DNA of 64,000 nucleotides from Rhodopseudomonas sp. P2A-2r. GTDB lineage: Bacteria > Pseudomonadota > Alphaproteobacteria > Rhizobiales > Xanthobacteraceae. Numbering within the stretch: the stretch's first letter is position 1; every line of letters starts with the position of its first letter. The notes under the pieces were generated by a model. It was given only the letters and a program-made list of their open reading frames with translations, was not told the DNA's origin and ran no database searches. The position numbers and the translations under genes were made by a program. The stretch spans positions 5,426,001-5,490,000 of the forward strand of contig NZ_CP110389.1 of the NCBI RefSeq assembly GCF_026015985.1, read 5' to 3'. Below are positions 35,010 to 45,341 of this stretch, piece after piece.

Positions 35010-37222
35010 TCACTCGTCGCGCGGCTTCAGATCGCGCTTGCCGTGATAGCCGCGCTTGGGGCGCTTCGGCGGACCGTAGCCCGAGGCTTCTTCCTCGTTG
35101 CGCGCCCGCGATTCGTCGCTTCCGGTGCGCTGCACCAGCACGCGGCGGCCCTTGCGGTCCTCCACGGTGGAGCGCTTGAACTCCGGCTTCTTGACGATGA
35201 TCGGATCGTCCGACGGATCGCCCTTGCTGGGAATCTGCCGCGCAAAATCGGCGCCGGAGGCTTCCGCAATCTTCTCGCCGAGCTGCTCGCGCAGCACCCG
35301 GGTTTTGACTTCCTCGACGCCGCCTTCTTCCAGCTCGCCGAGCTGGAACGGGCCGTAAGAAATCCGGATCAGGCGATTCACCTCGAGGCCGAGATGCGCC
35401 AGCACGTTACGCACTTCGCGGTTCTTGCCTTCGCGGATCGCGAACACCAGCCACACGTTGGCGCCCTGGTCGCGTTCCAGCTTGGCGTCGATGGAGCCGT
35501 ACTTGACGCCGTCGACCTCGACGCCGTGCTTGAGCTGATCGAGCTGGCTTTGGGTGACATCGCCATGGGCGCGGACGCGGTAGCGGCGCAGCCAGCCGGT
35601 GTCGGGCAATTCCAGCGTACGCGCGAGGCCGCCGTCATTGGTCAACAGCAACAGGCCTTCGGTGTTGAAATCGAGTCGGCCGATGGAGATCAGCCGCGGC
35701 AGATGCTCCGGCAGATGGTCGAACACCGTCGGCCGTCCCTCGGGATCGGCATGGGTGGTCATCAGGCCGCGCGGCTTGTGATACATGAACAGCCGCGTGC
35801 GCTCCGGCGCCGGCAACGGCTTGCCGTCGACGGTGATGACGTCGCGGTTGGTCACATCGAGCGCCGGCGAATTGATGATACGGCCGTTGACCGCGACGCG
35901 GCCCTGGGTGACCCATTCCTCGGCATCCCGGCGCGAGCACAGGCCCGCGCGCGACACCACTTTTGCCACGCGCTCGCCGGCCTTCTTCGGCGCGGGCGGG
36001 CGTGGCGGACGGCGCTCTTCGGGCTTGCGCTCGCGATAGTCGCCACGACCGCCGAAGGCCGGACGCTTGGCGAAGATGCGGCTGTCATCCTCGTTCTCGC
36101 GGCGCGGACGCTCAAGGCCGCTGTTGTTGCGCGGATGCTCGTGAAAATCATTGCTCGGACGCTCGCGCGGCCGGTCGAATTTGGACGCTCCTCGCGCGGA
36201 CGCTCGAAGCGCGGACGGTCGCCAGCGGGACGATCCTCACGCGGCCGGTCAGAGCGCGGCTTGTCGAAGCTGCGGGCGCCATCGCGCGCCGGACGCGCAT
36301 CGCGGCCGCCCTCCTCGCGCTTTTGCCACGGCTTGGACTCGCCGCGATCCGGGCCTCGGCTCTCGCCGCGATCGCCACGGTCCGAAAAGCTCTTGCGCGG
36401 ACCGCCACGGTCCGGCGCACCGCGGGAAAACTTCTTGTCGCCGAATTTCTTCGGCCCGCCGCTGAACGGACGATCGCCGTCGCGCGACGGACGAGCACTG
36501 TACGGGCGATCGCCCGACGGACGCGGCCGATCACCATCGCTGCGCGGCGTATAGGGCCGCTTGTCGCCACCACCATCGCGCGCGGAATAAGGCTTCTTGT
36601 CGCCAAACTTCTTGTCGGAGAAACGCGCCGCCGGACGGCCCTCATTGCGCGCATCGTCGCGCTTGAAGCTCGGACGCTCGCCGCGCGGCGCATCGCCACG
36701 CGGCGTATAGGGCCGCTTCTCACCGCCGCCTTCCCGCGGCGTGTACGGACGCTTCTCGCCGCCGCCATCGCGCGACTGGTACGGGCGCTTCGCGCCACCG
36801 CCGCTGCGCGGGGAAAACTCCTTGCGCGGGCCGCGATCCGGACGATCTCCGCCACTGCTGCGCTGCGGGCGGTCGCCGCCAAAGCTGCGCGCCGGGCGCT
36901 CGTCCTTGTTGAAGCGCGGACGCGGCGCGTCGCCGTAGTCGCGGCGCGGGGCGCGATCGTCGTCGCGGCGCGGCGGCGCGCCTTCGCGCTTGCCGGCATA
37001 GGGCTTGCCCGGACCGGAATAGGGTTTTGCGCCGTAGGTCTTGCGCTCGCTGCCGCCGGCATCGTGGGGCTTGGGCGCATAGGTGCCGTCGCGCTTGGCG
37101 AATTTCTTGTCGGGGCCGCGGGCGGCGCCGGAGCGGCCCTTGCTCGGTCCGGTGCCGCCGCCCTTGCCGCCGGGCGGTCGGCCGCGCGAGGGGCCGTTGC
37201 TTCTGTCGTTGTCGCGGGGCAT
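35010..37222 (-). CDS. RluB/RsuA-family rRNA pseudouridine synthase with a long Arg/Gly-rich N-terminus (one-base deletion)
   Basis: Restoring one base at the T run 36180-36182 (complement AAA) joins two frames into about 737 residues. The C-terminal part is the enzyme: S4 domain (KVVSRAGLCSRRDAEEWV), the catalytic segment ISIGRLDFNTEGLLLLTNDG with the nucleophile Asp, and REGKNREVRNVLAHLGLEV. The N-terminal 400 or so residues are disordered, with repeats of KRPYTPR/KRPYSPR, GGD, RDGG and RPSFKRDD. A basic tail (PPKRPKRGYHGKRDLKPRDE) ends the protein. It most likely modifies 23S rRNA (RluB type), but RsuA/RluE/F cannot be excluded. Start at the ATG at 37222; a GTG four codons upstream is possible. 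Confidence 0.86.
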
Positions 37223-37380
37223 GAAGGGTCTCACTGCAGCTGAGGCTGAATGGGGTTGAGCGGTGCAGATGGATTCGCACTCGACATTGCGCGCTCAACC
37301 TTGGGGCGCATTGTCACGCAAAACCGGTATCCACTTTGCTGAATGCACTCCCTAGCAGAGTTTTCGATGTGATACGAGGC

Positions 37381-37827
37381 ATGAACGCACCCTCTTTCAT
37401 GGATTTGGCGCTGAAAGCGGCCGAAAACGCCGCAAAAGCCGGCGAAGTGCCGATTGGCGCCGTGATCGTGCGCGATAATGCCGTGATCGCCTCGGCCGGC
37501 AACCGCACCCTGACCGACCGCGATCCCACCGCCCACGCCGAAATCCTCGCCATCCGCGACGCCGCGCGCCTGCTCGGCAGCGAACGCCTGACCGACTGCG
37601 ATCTCTATGTGACGCTGGAGCCCTGCACCATGTGCGCCGCGGCGATCTCCTTCGCGCGGATCCGCCGGCTATATTTCGGCGCCATGGATCCGAAAGGCGG
37701 CGGGGTCGATTCCGGCGTGCGCTTCTTCGCGTCGCCGACATGCCACCATGCGCCGGAGGTCTATTCGGCGGTGGGAGAACAGGAATCGGCGACAATGCTG
37801 CGGGAATTTTTCAAGGCAAGGCGATAG
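37381..37827 (+). CDS. tadA: tRNA(adenine34) deaminase TadA
   Basis: The 148-residue zinc deaminase has H52-A-E54 (TAHAEIL) and P81-C82-x2-C85 (EPCTMCAAAI), the catalytic and zinc-binding residues, and EVPIGAVIV near the N-terminus. It makes inosine at the wobble position of tRNA-Arg(ACG). GAGGC precedes the ATG at 37381. It is divergent from rluB, separated by about 160 bases. Confidence 0.95.
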   Translation: MNAPSFMDLALKAAENAAKAGEVPIGAVIVRDNAVIASAGNRTLTDRDPTAHAEILAIRDAARLLGSERLTDCDLYVTLEPCTMCAAAISFARIRRLYFGAMDPKGGGVDSGVRFFASPTCHHAPEVYSAVGEQESATMLREFFKARR

Positions 37828-37858
37828 GGGCGTTTGGCGCGACTGCCCCGCGCTCAAC

Positions 37859-37957
37859 TGTCATCGCCCGGCCGGCGCGCAATTGCGCGCCAGGACCGGG
37901 CGACCCAGTAATCACCAGCGCCTGTGTTTACTGGGTCCTCGCATGCGCGGGGACGAC
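37859..37957. repeat. composite palindromic repeat, family B, copy 4
   Basis: It matches the 5563 copy closely: CATCGCCCGGCCGGCGCGC left, CCAGTAA and TTACTGG boxes, and CGCATGCGCGGGGACGAC right. It separates convergent tadA and purD. Confidence 0.85.
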
Positions 37958-37989
37958 AACGGCACCTGGGGCGAAGACGCCGTGCATCT

Positions 37990-39270
37990 CTAACCCTTCG
38001 CTTCCCGCGCCACCGCCTGCCAGCCGATATCGCGGCGGCAGAAGCCTTCCGGCCAGTCGATCAGGTCCACGGCCGCATAGGCCTTCTGCTGCGCCTCGCG
38101 CACGGTCTTGCCGGACGCGCAGATGTTGAGCACGCGCCCACCGTTGGCCAAAATCCTGTCGTTATCGGCCTTGGTCCCGGCGTGAAAAATCTCCACGCCT
38201 TCGATGGCAGCAGCGGCGGCGAGACCGCGGATTTCGGAGCCCTTGCCGTAGTCGCCGGGATAGCCCTTGGTCGCCATGATCACCGTCAGCGCCACGTCGT
38301 CGAACCACCGCAGGCTGAAATTCTTCAGCTGCCCATCGGCGCAGGCGATCAGCGCCGGCAGAAGATCCGACATCATCCTGATCATCAGCACCTGGCATTC
38401 CGGATCGCCGAAGCGGGCATTGTATTCCACCAGCTTCGGGCCCTGCGCGGTGACCATGACGCCGGCGTAGAGCACGCCCTTGTAGGGCGTGCCCATGGCG
38501 CTCAGCGCGCGCAGGGTCGGCTTGATCATCTCCTCCATCACCTGTGCGCGCAGCGCCTCGGTCATCACAGGCGCCGGCGAATAGGCGCCCATGCCGCCGG
38601 TATTGGGCCCCTTGTCGCCGTCGAAGGCGCGCTTGTGGTCCTGCGCGGTGGCAAGCTCCAGCGCGTGCTCGCCGTCGCACAGCGCGAAGAACGAGGCCTC
38701 CTCGCCCTGCATGAATTCCTCGACCACCACTTCCGCGCCGGCCTCGCCGAAGCCGCCTGAAAACATCATGTCGACGGCATCCAGCGCCTCGGCCTCGGTC
38801 ATCGCGACCACCACGCCCTTGCCGGCGGCGAGACCGTCGGCCTTGACCACGATCGGCGCGCCCTGCTTGCGGATATAGGCCTTCGCTTCATCGGCGCTGT
38901 GGAAGTGGCCATAGGCCGCGGTCGGAATGTTGTTGTCCCGGCACAGCGCCTTGGTGAAGCTTTTCGAGCTCTCGAGCTGGCCGGCGGCTTTGGTCGGGCC
39001 GAACGCCTTGAAGCCGGCGGCGTTGAGATCGTCGACCATCCCCGCGGCGATCGGCGCGTCCGGCCCAACCACCACGAAATCCACCGCATTAGCCTTGGCG
39101 AAGGCGATCACTGCGGCATGGTCGGTGATATCCAGCGCCACGCACTCGGCCTCTTTCGCGATGCCGGCATTGCCCGGCACGCACCAGAGCCTGGTCAGCA
39201 GCGGCGACGCCGCGATCTTCCACGCCAGCGCATGTTCGCGCCCGCCGGAACCGAGAAGAAGAATGTTCAT
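37990..39270 (-). CDS. purD: phosphoribosylamine--glycine ligase
   Basis: The 426-residue GAR synthetase of de novo purine synthesis starts [20 protein letters not shown]. It has the ATP-grasp segments [19 protein letters not shown] and [32 protein letters not shown], and the metal-binding [10 protein letters not shown]. Length matches the family (about 425). I chose the ATG at 39270 because it begins the conserved strand. It is not clustered with other pur genes here. Confidence 0.95.
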   Translation of the reverse strand: MNILLLGSGGREHALAWKIAASPLLTRLWCVPGNAGIAKEAECVALDITDHAAVIAFAKANAVDFVVVGPDAPIAAGMVDDLNAAGFKAFGPTKAAGQLESSKSFTKALCRDNNIPTAAYGHFHSADEAKAYIRKQGAPIVVKADGLAAGKGVVVAMTEAEALDAVDMMFSGGFGEAGAEVVVEEFMQGEEASFFALCDGEHALELATAQDHKRAFDGDKGPNTGGMGAYSPAPVMTEALRAQVMEEMIKPTLRALSAMGTPYKGVLYAGVMVTAQGPKLVEYNARFGDPECQVLMIRMMSDLLPALIACADGQLKNFSLRWFDDVALTVIMATKGYPGDYGKGSEIRGLAAAAAIEGVEIFHAGTKADNDRILANGGRVLNICASGKTVREAQQKAYAAVDLIDWPEGFCRRDIGWQAVAREAKG

Positions 39271-39399
39271 GGGATGCAGCCAGACTGGTTTGCGCGAGGA
39301 AGCGCAGGGTTTAGCCGCGGACGGCGGGGGCTGCAACACGCGCCCTGTCATTCCGGGGTGTGCGCGGCGCCAGCCCCGCGCGAACTCGGAATGACAGTT

Positions 39400-39698
39400 T
39401 TAGCCCCCAGCCCCCGCGATGATCTCGCGCAGCGTCGCCACATGGCGGGCGAAGGCGCCGCGCCCCGCCGCCGTCGCAGTCACCGTGGTCTGCGGCCTCT
39501 TGCCGACGAAGGCCTTGTCGACGCCGACATAGCCAGCCTTCGACAGCGTCTCGATATGCGCGCCCAGATTACCGTCGGTGGCGCCGGTCAGTTTCTTCAG
39601 GCGGGGAAATCCATCCCCTGCCCGTCCGGCAGCGCGTTCAGCGCCGCCATGATCTTGAGCCGCAGCGGCTGGTGAATGATCTCGTCAAGCTCGGCCAT
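39400..39698 (-). CDS. small winged-helix transcriptional regulator (one-base deletion)
   Basis: Restoring one C at the G run 39603-39606 (plus strand) gives about 99 residues: MAELDEIIHQPLRLKIMAAL, then FPRLKKLTGATDGNLGAHIE and LSKAGYVGVDKAFVGKRPQT. This is the one-domain winged-helix (HTH_34, MarR/ArsR-like) pattern with the recognition helix around GATDGNLGAHIETL. Without the repair the frame stops at 33 codons. It is the third gene of a tight minus-strand group, starting one base after the stop of the membrane protein gene, and probably regulates that group. Confidence 0.78.
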
Positions 39699-39699
39699 G

Positions 39700-40254
39700 T
39701 CAGTTCCGCCGCATCCAGAAGCCGCCGAGCAGCAGCCCGCCACCGTTGACCACCGCCATCCACAGTTCGAACCAGGGGCCGGCGAAGAAATATCCCACCA
39801 GCGTCAGCGCGGTGATGCCGAGGCCGATGGCGACGAAGGCCGCGCCGAGCCACAGCCCGGCGATGCTGTAGACCAGCATGAAATAGATCGGCCAGAACGC
39901 GCCCAACTGGCGCGGCGTGAAATGCACGATGCCGATGCTCCACAACAGGCCGAAGCCGAAGAACAGCACGAGGGCCACGAACATGCGGCCATCGAAGCGA
40001 TGTGTGCCGTCGCTGGCGCGACCGCGCGCACTGATGGCGTAGGAGCCGGCGACGCCGATGAGATCGATCAGCACCCAGCCATAACCGGCATAACGCGGCC
40101 ATGCCCACGACACCGCGTAACCCAGCGCTATGAGCGGTCCCCATAGCATCAGCATCAGGCTGGCGAGCTGATAGCTGCGGGACCGTTTGACGCGCTGGAC
40201 GATGTCGTCGATATCATGCAGCGCGGCGGCAGCCTCGTGGAGATCGATGCTCAT
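39700..40254 (-). CDS. multi-span membrane protein of unknown function
   Basis: The 184-residue protein has a cytoplasmic N-terminal helix ([20 protein letters not shown]) and about five hydrophobic helices ([92 protein letters not shown]). No family name is recognised. Its start overlaps the hydrolase stop by four bases, and its stop is one base from the small regulator start. Such a regulator/membrane-protein pair is often self-regulating, but that is inference. Confidence 0.75.
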   Translation of the reverse strand: MSIDLHEAAAALHDIDDIVQRVKRSRSYQLASLMLMLWGPLIALGYAVSWAWPRYAGYGWVLIDLIGVAGSYAISARGRASDGTHRFDGRMFVALVLFFGFGLLWSIGIVHFTPRQLGAFWPIYFMLVYSIAGLWLGAAFVAIGLGITALTLVGYFFAGPWFELWMAVVNGGGLLLGGFWMRRN

Positions 40255-41258
40255 CGCGTGCTCACCTCGGATTTGACGACCTCGTCGGCGATCACCGACA
40301 CCGCGCGGGAATCCGCGACAATGCCCATGTGGTCGATGCCGTCAAGCAAGCGAACCTTGATGGACGGCGATACGCTGCGCAGCGCCGCTTCGTACTTGCC
40401 GGATTCCATCAGTTCGTCGTCGGTACCCGACAAGACGGTGATGGGTTTGCTGGCCGCAGAGAGGTCGGTGCGGAAGTCGCTGTGAGTGCCGAAATTGCTG
40501 CGCAGCCTTTCGCTGTAGGTCGCCACCAGCCTGTTCGTGGAACCCGGCGGCACGGCGAAGGCCACCACCGGCAGGTGGTCGCAGCAGGTGATGCCGAGCT
40601 TGCTCAGCGCCAGCAGTCCGATGATGCGCGGGACATCCGCGCGGGCCCAGCCGCCGTCCGGCTTGTTGGTCGGCGCGTCGTAGCCGAGATAGGGCGCCAG
40701 CAGGATGGTGCGGTCGAACAGATTCTGGATCGGGGAGCCCGCGATCCGCAGCGCGAAGCCGCCTCCGGAGGAATGGCCGATCAGCGTCAGCGGCGCCGTC
40801 GGGTTGTCGCGCCTGATCACGGCGACGAGGCGGGCCAGGTCGTCCTCGAGCTGGCCGACATAGCCGATATCGCCCCGCGTTCCGGACGCGCCGTGGCCGC
40901 GAATGTCGACCGCATAGGTCTGCACGCCACGCTGCTGCAGCGCCGACGACAGCGCGTGAATGGTGCCGCCGCTCGATCCCGACGAGCCGTGCACCAGGAT
41001 GGCGATGCGATCGGTAGTCGCCTGCGCCGGACGATAATGCCGGTAGGCCAGCGAGGTGCCGTCAGCGCCCTCGAAGCGTTCCAGCGCCGGCAGGCCGGAA
41101 TAATCCACCAGCTTACGGGCGCCGGAAATCGACTTCAGCTCGGGCGGCTGCTGCAACGGCGTGGCGATCAGGCCCGCCAGAACCAGTGTGGCGAGGCCCG
41201 TGACGACCATCGCCGACCGGAAGACGCGGAAAACAAAGGAAAAAATCGTCCTGACCAT
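40251..41258 (-). CDS. membrane-anchored alpha/beta hydrolase
   Basis: The 335-residue protein has an N-terminal hydrophobic anchor ([20 protein letters not shown]) and an alpha/beta hydrolase fold. Visible are the oxyanion region [11 protein letters not shown], the nucleophile elbow GHSSGGG (S163), acidic residue in [10 protein letters not shown] and catalytic His in GIDHMGI. It is a serine hydrolase of the lysophospholipase-like (Hydrolase_4) group facing the periplasm if the anchor is uncleaved. The substrate is unknown. It is first in a three-gene coupled unit. Confidence 0.85.
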   Translation of the reverse strand: MVRTIFSFVFRVFRSAMVVTGLATLVLAGLIATPLQQPPELKSISGARKLVDYSGLPALERFEGADGTSLAYRHYRPAQATTDRIAILVHGSSGSSGGTIHALSSALQQRGVQTYAVDIRGHGASGTRGDIGYVGQLEDDLARLVAVIRRDNPTAPLTLIGHSSGGGFALRIAGSPIQNLFDRTILLAPYLGYDAPTNKPDGGWARADVPRIIGLLALSKLGITCCDHLPVVAFAVPPGSTNRLVATYSERLRSNFGTHSDFRTDLSAASKPITVLSGTDDELMESGKYEAALRSVSPSIKVRLLDGIDHMGIVADSRAVSVIADEVVKSEVSTR

Positions 41259-41387
41259 GGCACGTCTCCCAGAAGGGTTAAGTCAACAGATAACTCTGTA
41301 TTACAGAGTAATCTGATATGCAAGTTCCGATTGGCGTTCCCGCTGCAAACTCCCTACCTTGCGGATACAGCCGAGAGCCGAGAATCG

Positions 41388-42974
41388 ATGCCAAAGCCGC
41401 CCGTCGCCGCAAGTCTTTCAAATTCCAGCGAATTCACCGTCACCGAGCTGTCCTCGGCGCTCAAGCGGACGGTGGAGGACGCCTATGGCAATGTCCGGGT
41501 GCGCGGCGAGATCTCCGGCTTTCGCGGCCCGCATTCCTCCGGCCACTGCTATTTCGCCCTCAAGGACGAGGGCGCCAAGATCGAGGCGGTGATCTGGAAG
41601 GGCGTCCACGGCCGCATGCGGTTCAAGCCGCAGGAGGGCCTCGAGGTCATCGCCACCGGCAAGCTGACCACCTATCCCGGCTCGTCGAAGTACCAGATCG
41701 TCATCGACGCCATCGAGCCCGCCGGGGTCGGCGCGCTGATGGCGCTGATGGAAGAGCGCAAGCGCAAGCTTGGCGCCGAGGGCCTGTTCGACGAGAGCCG
41801 CAAGCAGTTGCTGCCGTGGCTGCCCGAGGTGATCGGCGTGGTGACCTCACCGACCGGCGCGGTCATTCGCGACATTCTGCACCGGCTCGCCGACCGGTTC
41901 CCGCGACGCGTCCTGGTATGGCCGGTCAAGGTGCAGGGCGAAGGCTCGGCCGAACAGGTTGCTGCCGCGATCCGTGGCTTCAACGCGCTGCCCGAAGGCG
42001 GCAAAATCCCGCGACCGGATCTGCTGATCGTCGCGCGCGGCGGCGGCTCGCTGGAGGACCTGTGGTCGTTCAACGAGGAGATCGTGGTGCGCGCCACCGC
42101 CGAGAGCATGATCCCGCTGATCTCGGCGGTCGGCCACGAGACCGACATCACGCTGATCGATTTCGCCAGTGACAAGCGCGCGCCGACGCCGACCGCCGCC
42201 GCTGAAATGGCGGTGCCGGTGCGCGCCGAGCTGTTCGTCGAGGTACAGGCCTATGCGCGCCGCATGATGCTGTGCTGGCAGCGCGCCCAGGAGTCCCGCC
42301 GCAACGAGCTGCGCGCCGCGGCGCGCGCATTGCCGACGCTGAGCGGCCTGCTGGCGATCCCGCGGCAGCGGCTCGACGGCGCGACAAGCGGCCTGCCGCG
42401 CGCGTTAAAGGCCAATACCAGTTCGCATCACCGCCGCTTCGCGCAGGCCTCGGCCGGCCTGACATTGCGCGTGCTGCGCGCACAGATCGCCCAGGCGACG
42501 CATCGCTTCACGGTATCCGGCGAGCGATTGACGCTGTCGGCCCGCGCCGCCTTGCGTCAGCGCCGCGAGCGTTTTGCCGGCCTGTCGATCCGGCTGCAGG
42601 CCTCGAAATCCGCCAATGCCCAGGCGCAGCGCAACGCCATCGCCCGGGAGCGCGAACGCACCTTGCGCCTGTCGGAGCGCGCGCATCGCGCGCTGACCAC
42701 CCTGATCCAGCGCCAGCTGGCCCGCGTGCTGGCCTCCGGCCAATTGCTCGGCGCGCTGTCCTATCGCGGCGTGCTGGCGCGCGGCTTTGCGCTGGTGCGG
42801 GATGAGCACGGTGCGGCCGTGCATGCCGCCGCCAATATCGGCCCCGGCGCGCGCCTCAATATCGAATTCGCTGACGGACGTGTCGGCGCGACGGCCGATG
42901 GCGACCGCTCGGCGGTGGCCAAGCCGACGCCGAAGCGCACGGCACCGAAGATCGATCAGGGGTCGCTTTTTTAG
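41388..42974 (+). CDS. xseA: exodeoxyribonuclease VII large subunit
   Basis: The 528-residue protein has an N-terminal OB fold ([40 protein letters not shown]), the catalytic core ([60 protein letters not shown]) and a long coiled-coil C-terminus rich in Arg, Leu and Ala. It binds several XseB subunits, whose gene is not in this window. The frame stays open over 1 kb upstream, antisense to the hydrolase gene, but family alignment places the start at 41388. The start is preceded by a purine-rich GAGAGCCGAGA. Confidence 0.94.
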   Translation: MPKPPVAASLSNSSEFTVTELSSALKRTVEDAYGNVRVRGEISGFRGPHSSGHCYFALKDEGAKIEAVIWKGVHGRMRFKPQEGLEVIATGKLTTYPGSSKYQIVIDAIEPAGVGALMALMEERKRKLGAEGLFDESRKQLLPWLPEVIGVVTSPTGAVIRDILHRLADRFPRRVLVWPVKVQGEGSAEQVAAAIRGFNALPEGGKIPRPDLLIVARGGGSLEDLWSFNEEIVVRATAESMIPLISAVGHETDITLIDFASDKRAPTPTAAAEMAVPVRAELFVEVQAYARRMMLCWQRAQESRRNELRAAARALPTLSGLLAIPRQRLDGATSGLPRALKANTSSHHRRFAQASAGLTLRVLRAQIAQATHRFTVSGERLTLSARAALRQRRERFAGLSIRLQASKSANAQAQRNAIARERERTLRLSERAHRALTTLIQRQLARVLASGQLLGALSYRGVLARGFALVRDEHGAAVHAAANIGPGARLNIEFADGRVGATADGDRSAVAKPTPKRTAPKIDQGSLF

Positions 42975-42982
42975 GTGTTCAT

Positions 42983-43142
42983 CAGATGGGTTGATCTCTC
43001 TGCGAGACCCATCGCCCCACAAACGCAACCGTCATCCCCGCCGAAACGCAATCGCGTTTCGGCGGGGATGACGTAGAGCGTGTGGGACAGGGCGATGGGT
43101 TTCGCACCGCCGCGCTACGCGCGCCGGTCCTCTACCCATCCG
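42983..43142. repeat. region of diverged family D repeat enclosing a family A palindrome
   Basis: Outer pieces ATGGGTTGATCTC and GATGGGTTTCGC...CTACCCATCC resemble family D arms. A family A palindrome (43030-43073, arms CGTCATCCCCGCCGAAACGC) sits in the middle, suggesting one element inserted into another. It fills the convergent gap between xseA and the next gene. Confidence 0.65.
43030..43073. repeat. palindromic repeat, family A, copy 3
   Basis: Arms CGTCATCCCCGCCGAAACGC and GCGTTTCGGCGGGGATGACG are perfect inverted copies around a four-base centre. It is the best-preserved copy in the window. Confidence 0.88.
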
Positions 43143-43155
43143 ACAACGACACTTC

Positions 43156-43680
43156 TCAATCCCTCGCGATGATCTCGCGTTCGCCGCGGTATGTGCCGGC
43201 TTCGCCAAGCAGTCCGCCGGCGCGACGTCGCACCAGGAATTTCGGGCGACGCGCGCGGATCGCATTGTGGCGTCGGCGACGCTGCGCGGGTTCGCGCACC
43301 ACCTCTTCCGGCAGCTGCGGCAACGCGAAGATCGCGCTCCACATCTGCCAGGCGGTGTCGATCTCGACGCGGTCGGAACTGACGCACAACGGAATCGACA
43401 GCGCCGGATCGCGATGCGCGAGCACCAGCATCTTGGCATCGTCGAGGCCGCGCACGGCCACGCCGAGGAAGTCGCTGACGCGAACGTTGACCGCCATGCG
43501 CATGCCTCTGATGGCACGACGCAGGATGACGCGTTCGCGATGAAGTTCAATATGCCTGACGCTGCCGTCGGCGCGCTGGTCGTGCGCCTCGAAGCTGACA
43601 GGTAGCGAGTGAGGGTCGAGCCGTATCGCTCGGCTCGACCCTGCGGGATCGCTCCCGGCTGTTGCTGTTTGACGTCCCAA
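43156..43680 (-). CDS. conserved protein of unknown function (possibly DUF6101)
   Basis: The 174-residue soluble protein contains AIRLDPHSLPVSFEAHDQRA, RHIELHRERVILRRAIRGMR and VRVSDFLGVAVRGLDDAKML. The regular beta pattern with paired Arg residues loosely resembles PilZ-like barrels but lacks an obvious RxxxR/DxSxxG pair. I associate it with the DUF6101 proteins of Bradyrhizobium from memory, at moderate confidence. The C-terminus is very basic (RRRRHNAIRARRPKFLVRRR). It is monocistronic, with a possible promoter in the 219-base gap shared with pmbA. Confidence 0.6.
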   Translation of the reverse strand: MGRQTATAGSDPAGSSRAIRLDPHSLPVSFEAHDQRADGSVRHIELHRERVILRRAIRGMRMAVNVRVSDFLGVAVRGLDDAKMLVLAHRDPALSIPLCVSSDRVEIDTAWQMWSAIFALPQLPEEVVREPAQRRRRHNAIRARRPKFLVRRRAGGLLGEAGTYRGEREIIARD

Positions 43681-43899
43681 TTTTTATCTCCCCGCCGGAA
43701 TTATTGTCCCGGTCGATGGGAGGAGCTTGCCAGAGCGGCTTCCGGAATCGCTTAAAAAGGCTGGTTAATCATCTACCACCGCCGCGCATGCTTGACAGAA
43801 GCTTGGCGGAGATGATTGACGAGACCTTGCTGCGCGCCCGACAATTCTTCGCTTTATCGGCCCGGCATGCTTGAAGTCCGCGTAAAATAGGCACATCTG

Positions 43900-45341
43900 A
43901 TGGGTTCATCCCCGCCGTCCGGCCTTCCTTCAAGTGTTGGGAATTTGTTCGTGAAGTCTTCACCACATCCGTCTGCACTGAAATCCGACTCATCCGACCT
44001 GTTCGACCAGTCCGCGCTCTCCGCGCTGGCGCAGCGTCTGGTCGAGGCCGCGAAGCGCGCCGGCGCCGATGCGGCCGATGCGGTCGCGGTGCGCGGCGTG
44101 TCGCACGGCGTCGAGATTCGCGACGGCAAGGTCGAAGCGTCCGAGCGTTCCGAAGGCGACGATGTCGGCCTGCGCGTGCTGGTCGGCCGCCGCCAGGCGG
44201 TGATCTCCACCAACGATGTGTCCGGCGACAATGTGATGCAACTTGCCGAGCGCGCGGTGGCGATGGCCCGCGTCGCGCCCGACGATGCCTATGTCGGCCT
44301 CGCCGATCCCGCTTTGCTGGCGCGCGATTTTCCCGATCTCGATCTGCTCGATCCCGTGACGCCGTCGGTCGGCGAGCTGGAGCGTCGCGCGGTCGCGGCG
44401 GAAGAAGCCGCGATGGCCGTCAAGGGCGTGACCAAGTCCGGCGGCGCCTCGGCGTCCACCGGCATCGGCGGCATGGTGCTGGTGACGTCCACCGGCTTTC
44501 ACGGATCGTACCTGCGCTCCAGCCAGGGCATCTCGATGACCGCCATCGTCGGCGACGGCACCAAAATGGAGCGCGACTACGACTACACGTCGGCGATGCA
44601 TGCCTCGGATCTGGAATCGCCGGACAAGGTCGGCAGATTGGCCGGCGAGCGCGCGGTGGCGCGCGCCAATCCGCGCAAGGTCGCCACCTGCAAGGTGCCG
44701 GTGGTGTTCGATCCGCGCGTCTCCAACTCGCTGGTCGGCCACGTGGTCGGCGCGGTGAATGGCGCCTCCATCGCGCGAAAAACCAGCTTCCTCAAGGACA
44801 GCCTCGGCAAGCAGCTGTTCAAGAACGACATCCGCATTATCGACGATCCCTTGCGCGTGCGCGGCCTGCGCTCGCAATCATTCGATGCCGAAGGCGTGGC
44901 GGTGAAGAAAACCGCGATCATCGATGCGGGCGTGCTGACCACCTGGCTGCTCGACTGCGCCACCGCGCGCGAATTGGGCATGATCACCACCGGCCACGCC
45001 CATCGCGGCGTGTCGTCGTCGCCCTCCCCGGCCCCTACAACCTGCATCTGGAAGCCGGCAGCGCGACGCCGGCCGAACTGATCGCCGACATCAAGGTCGG
45101 CTTCTACGTCACCGACCTGATCGGCTCCGGCGTCAACGGCGTCACCGGCGACTACAGCCGCGGCGCCGCCGGGTTCTGGATCGAGAACGGCGAGATCACC
45201 TTTGCGGTGAGCGAGATCACCATCGCCGGCCATCTCTTGGAAATGTTCAAGTCGCTCACTCCCGCCAACGACCTCACCTTCCGCTACGGCGTCAACGCGC
45301 CCACGGTGCGCATCGAGGGACTGACGATTGCCGGACGCTAG
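43900..45341 (+). CDS. pmbA: PmbA/TldE-family modulator protein (one-base deletion)
   Basis: The restored product is about 480 residues from the ATG at 43900. A GTG at 43951 would give about 463, closer to the family. Family features include SHGVEIRDGKVEASERSEGD, STNDVSGDNVMQLAERAVAM and the C-terminal GVNGVTGDYSRGAAGFWIEN with EITIAGHLLEMFKSL. PmbA pairs with TldD to proteolyse peptides such as microcin precursors and CcdA; the metal-binding HExxxH is in TldD, not here. The frame slips at the C run 45026-45029 (SSSPSP|GPYNLHLEAG). One C restores it. It overlaps the next gene. Confidence 0.87.

Noticed and set aside
35963..37243. 426-codon plus-strand frame opposite rluB
   Set aside because: It is an Ala/Arg-rich mirror of the repetitive rluB N-terminus, with no ribosome binding site or recognisable domain.
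40329..41387. Long open frame running into the front of xseA (would give an 881-residue protein)
   Set aside because: It is antisense to the hydrolase gene, Arg/Gln/Gly-rich like other high-GC shadow frames, and family length places the XseA start at 41388.
43662..43874. 70-codon plus-strand frame before pmbA
   Set aside because: The N-terminal half overlaps the end of the divergent gene region, there is no ribosome binding site, and no family is recognised. The last 28 codons look protein-like but are not enough.
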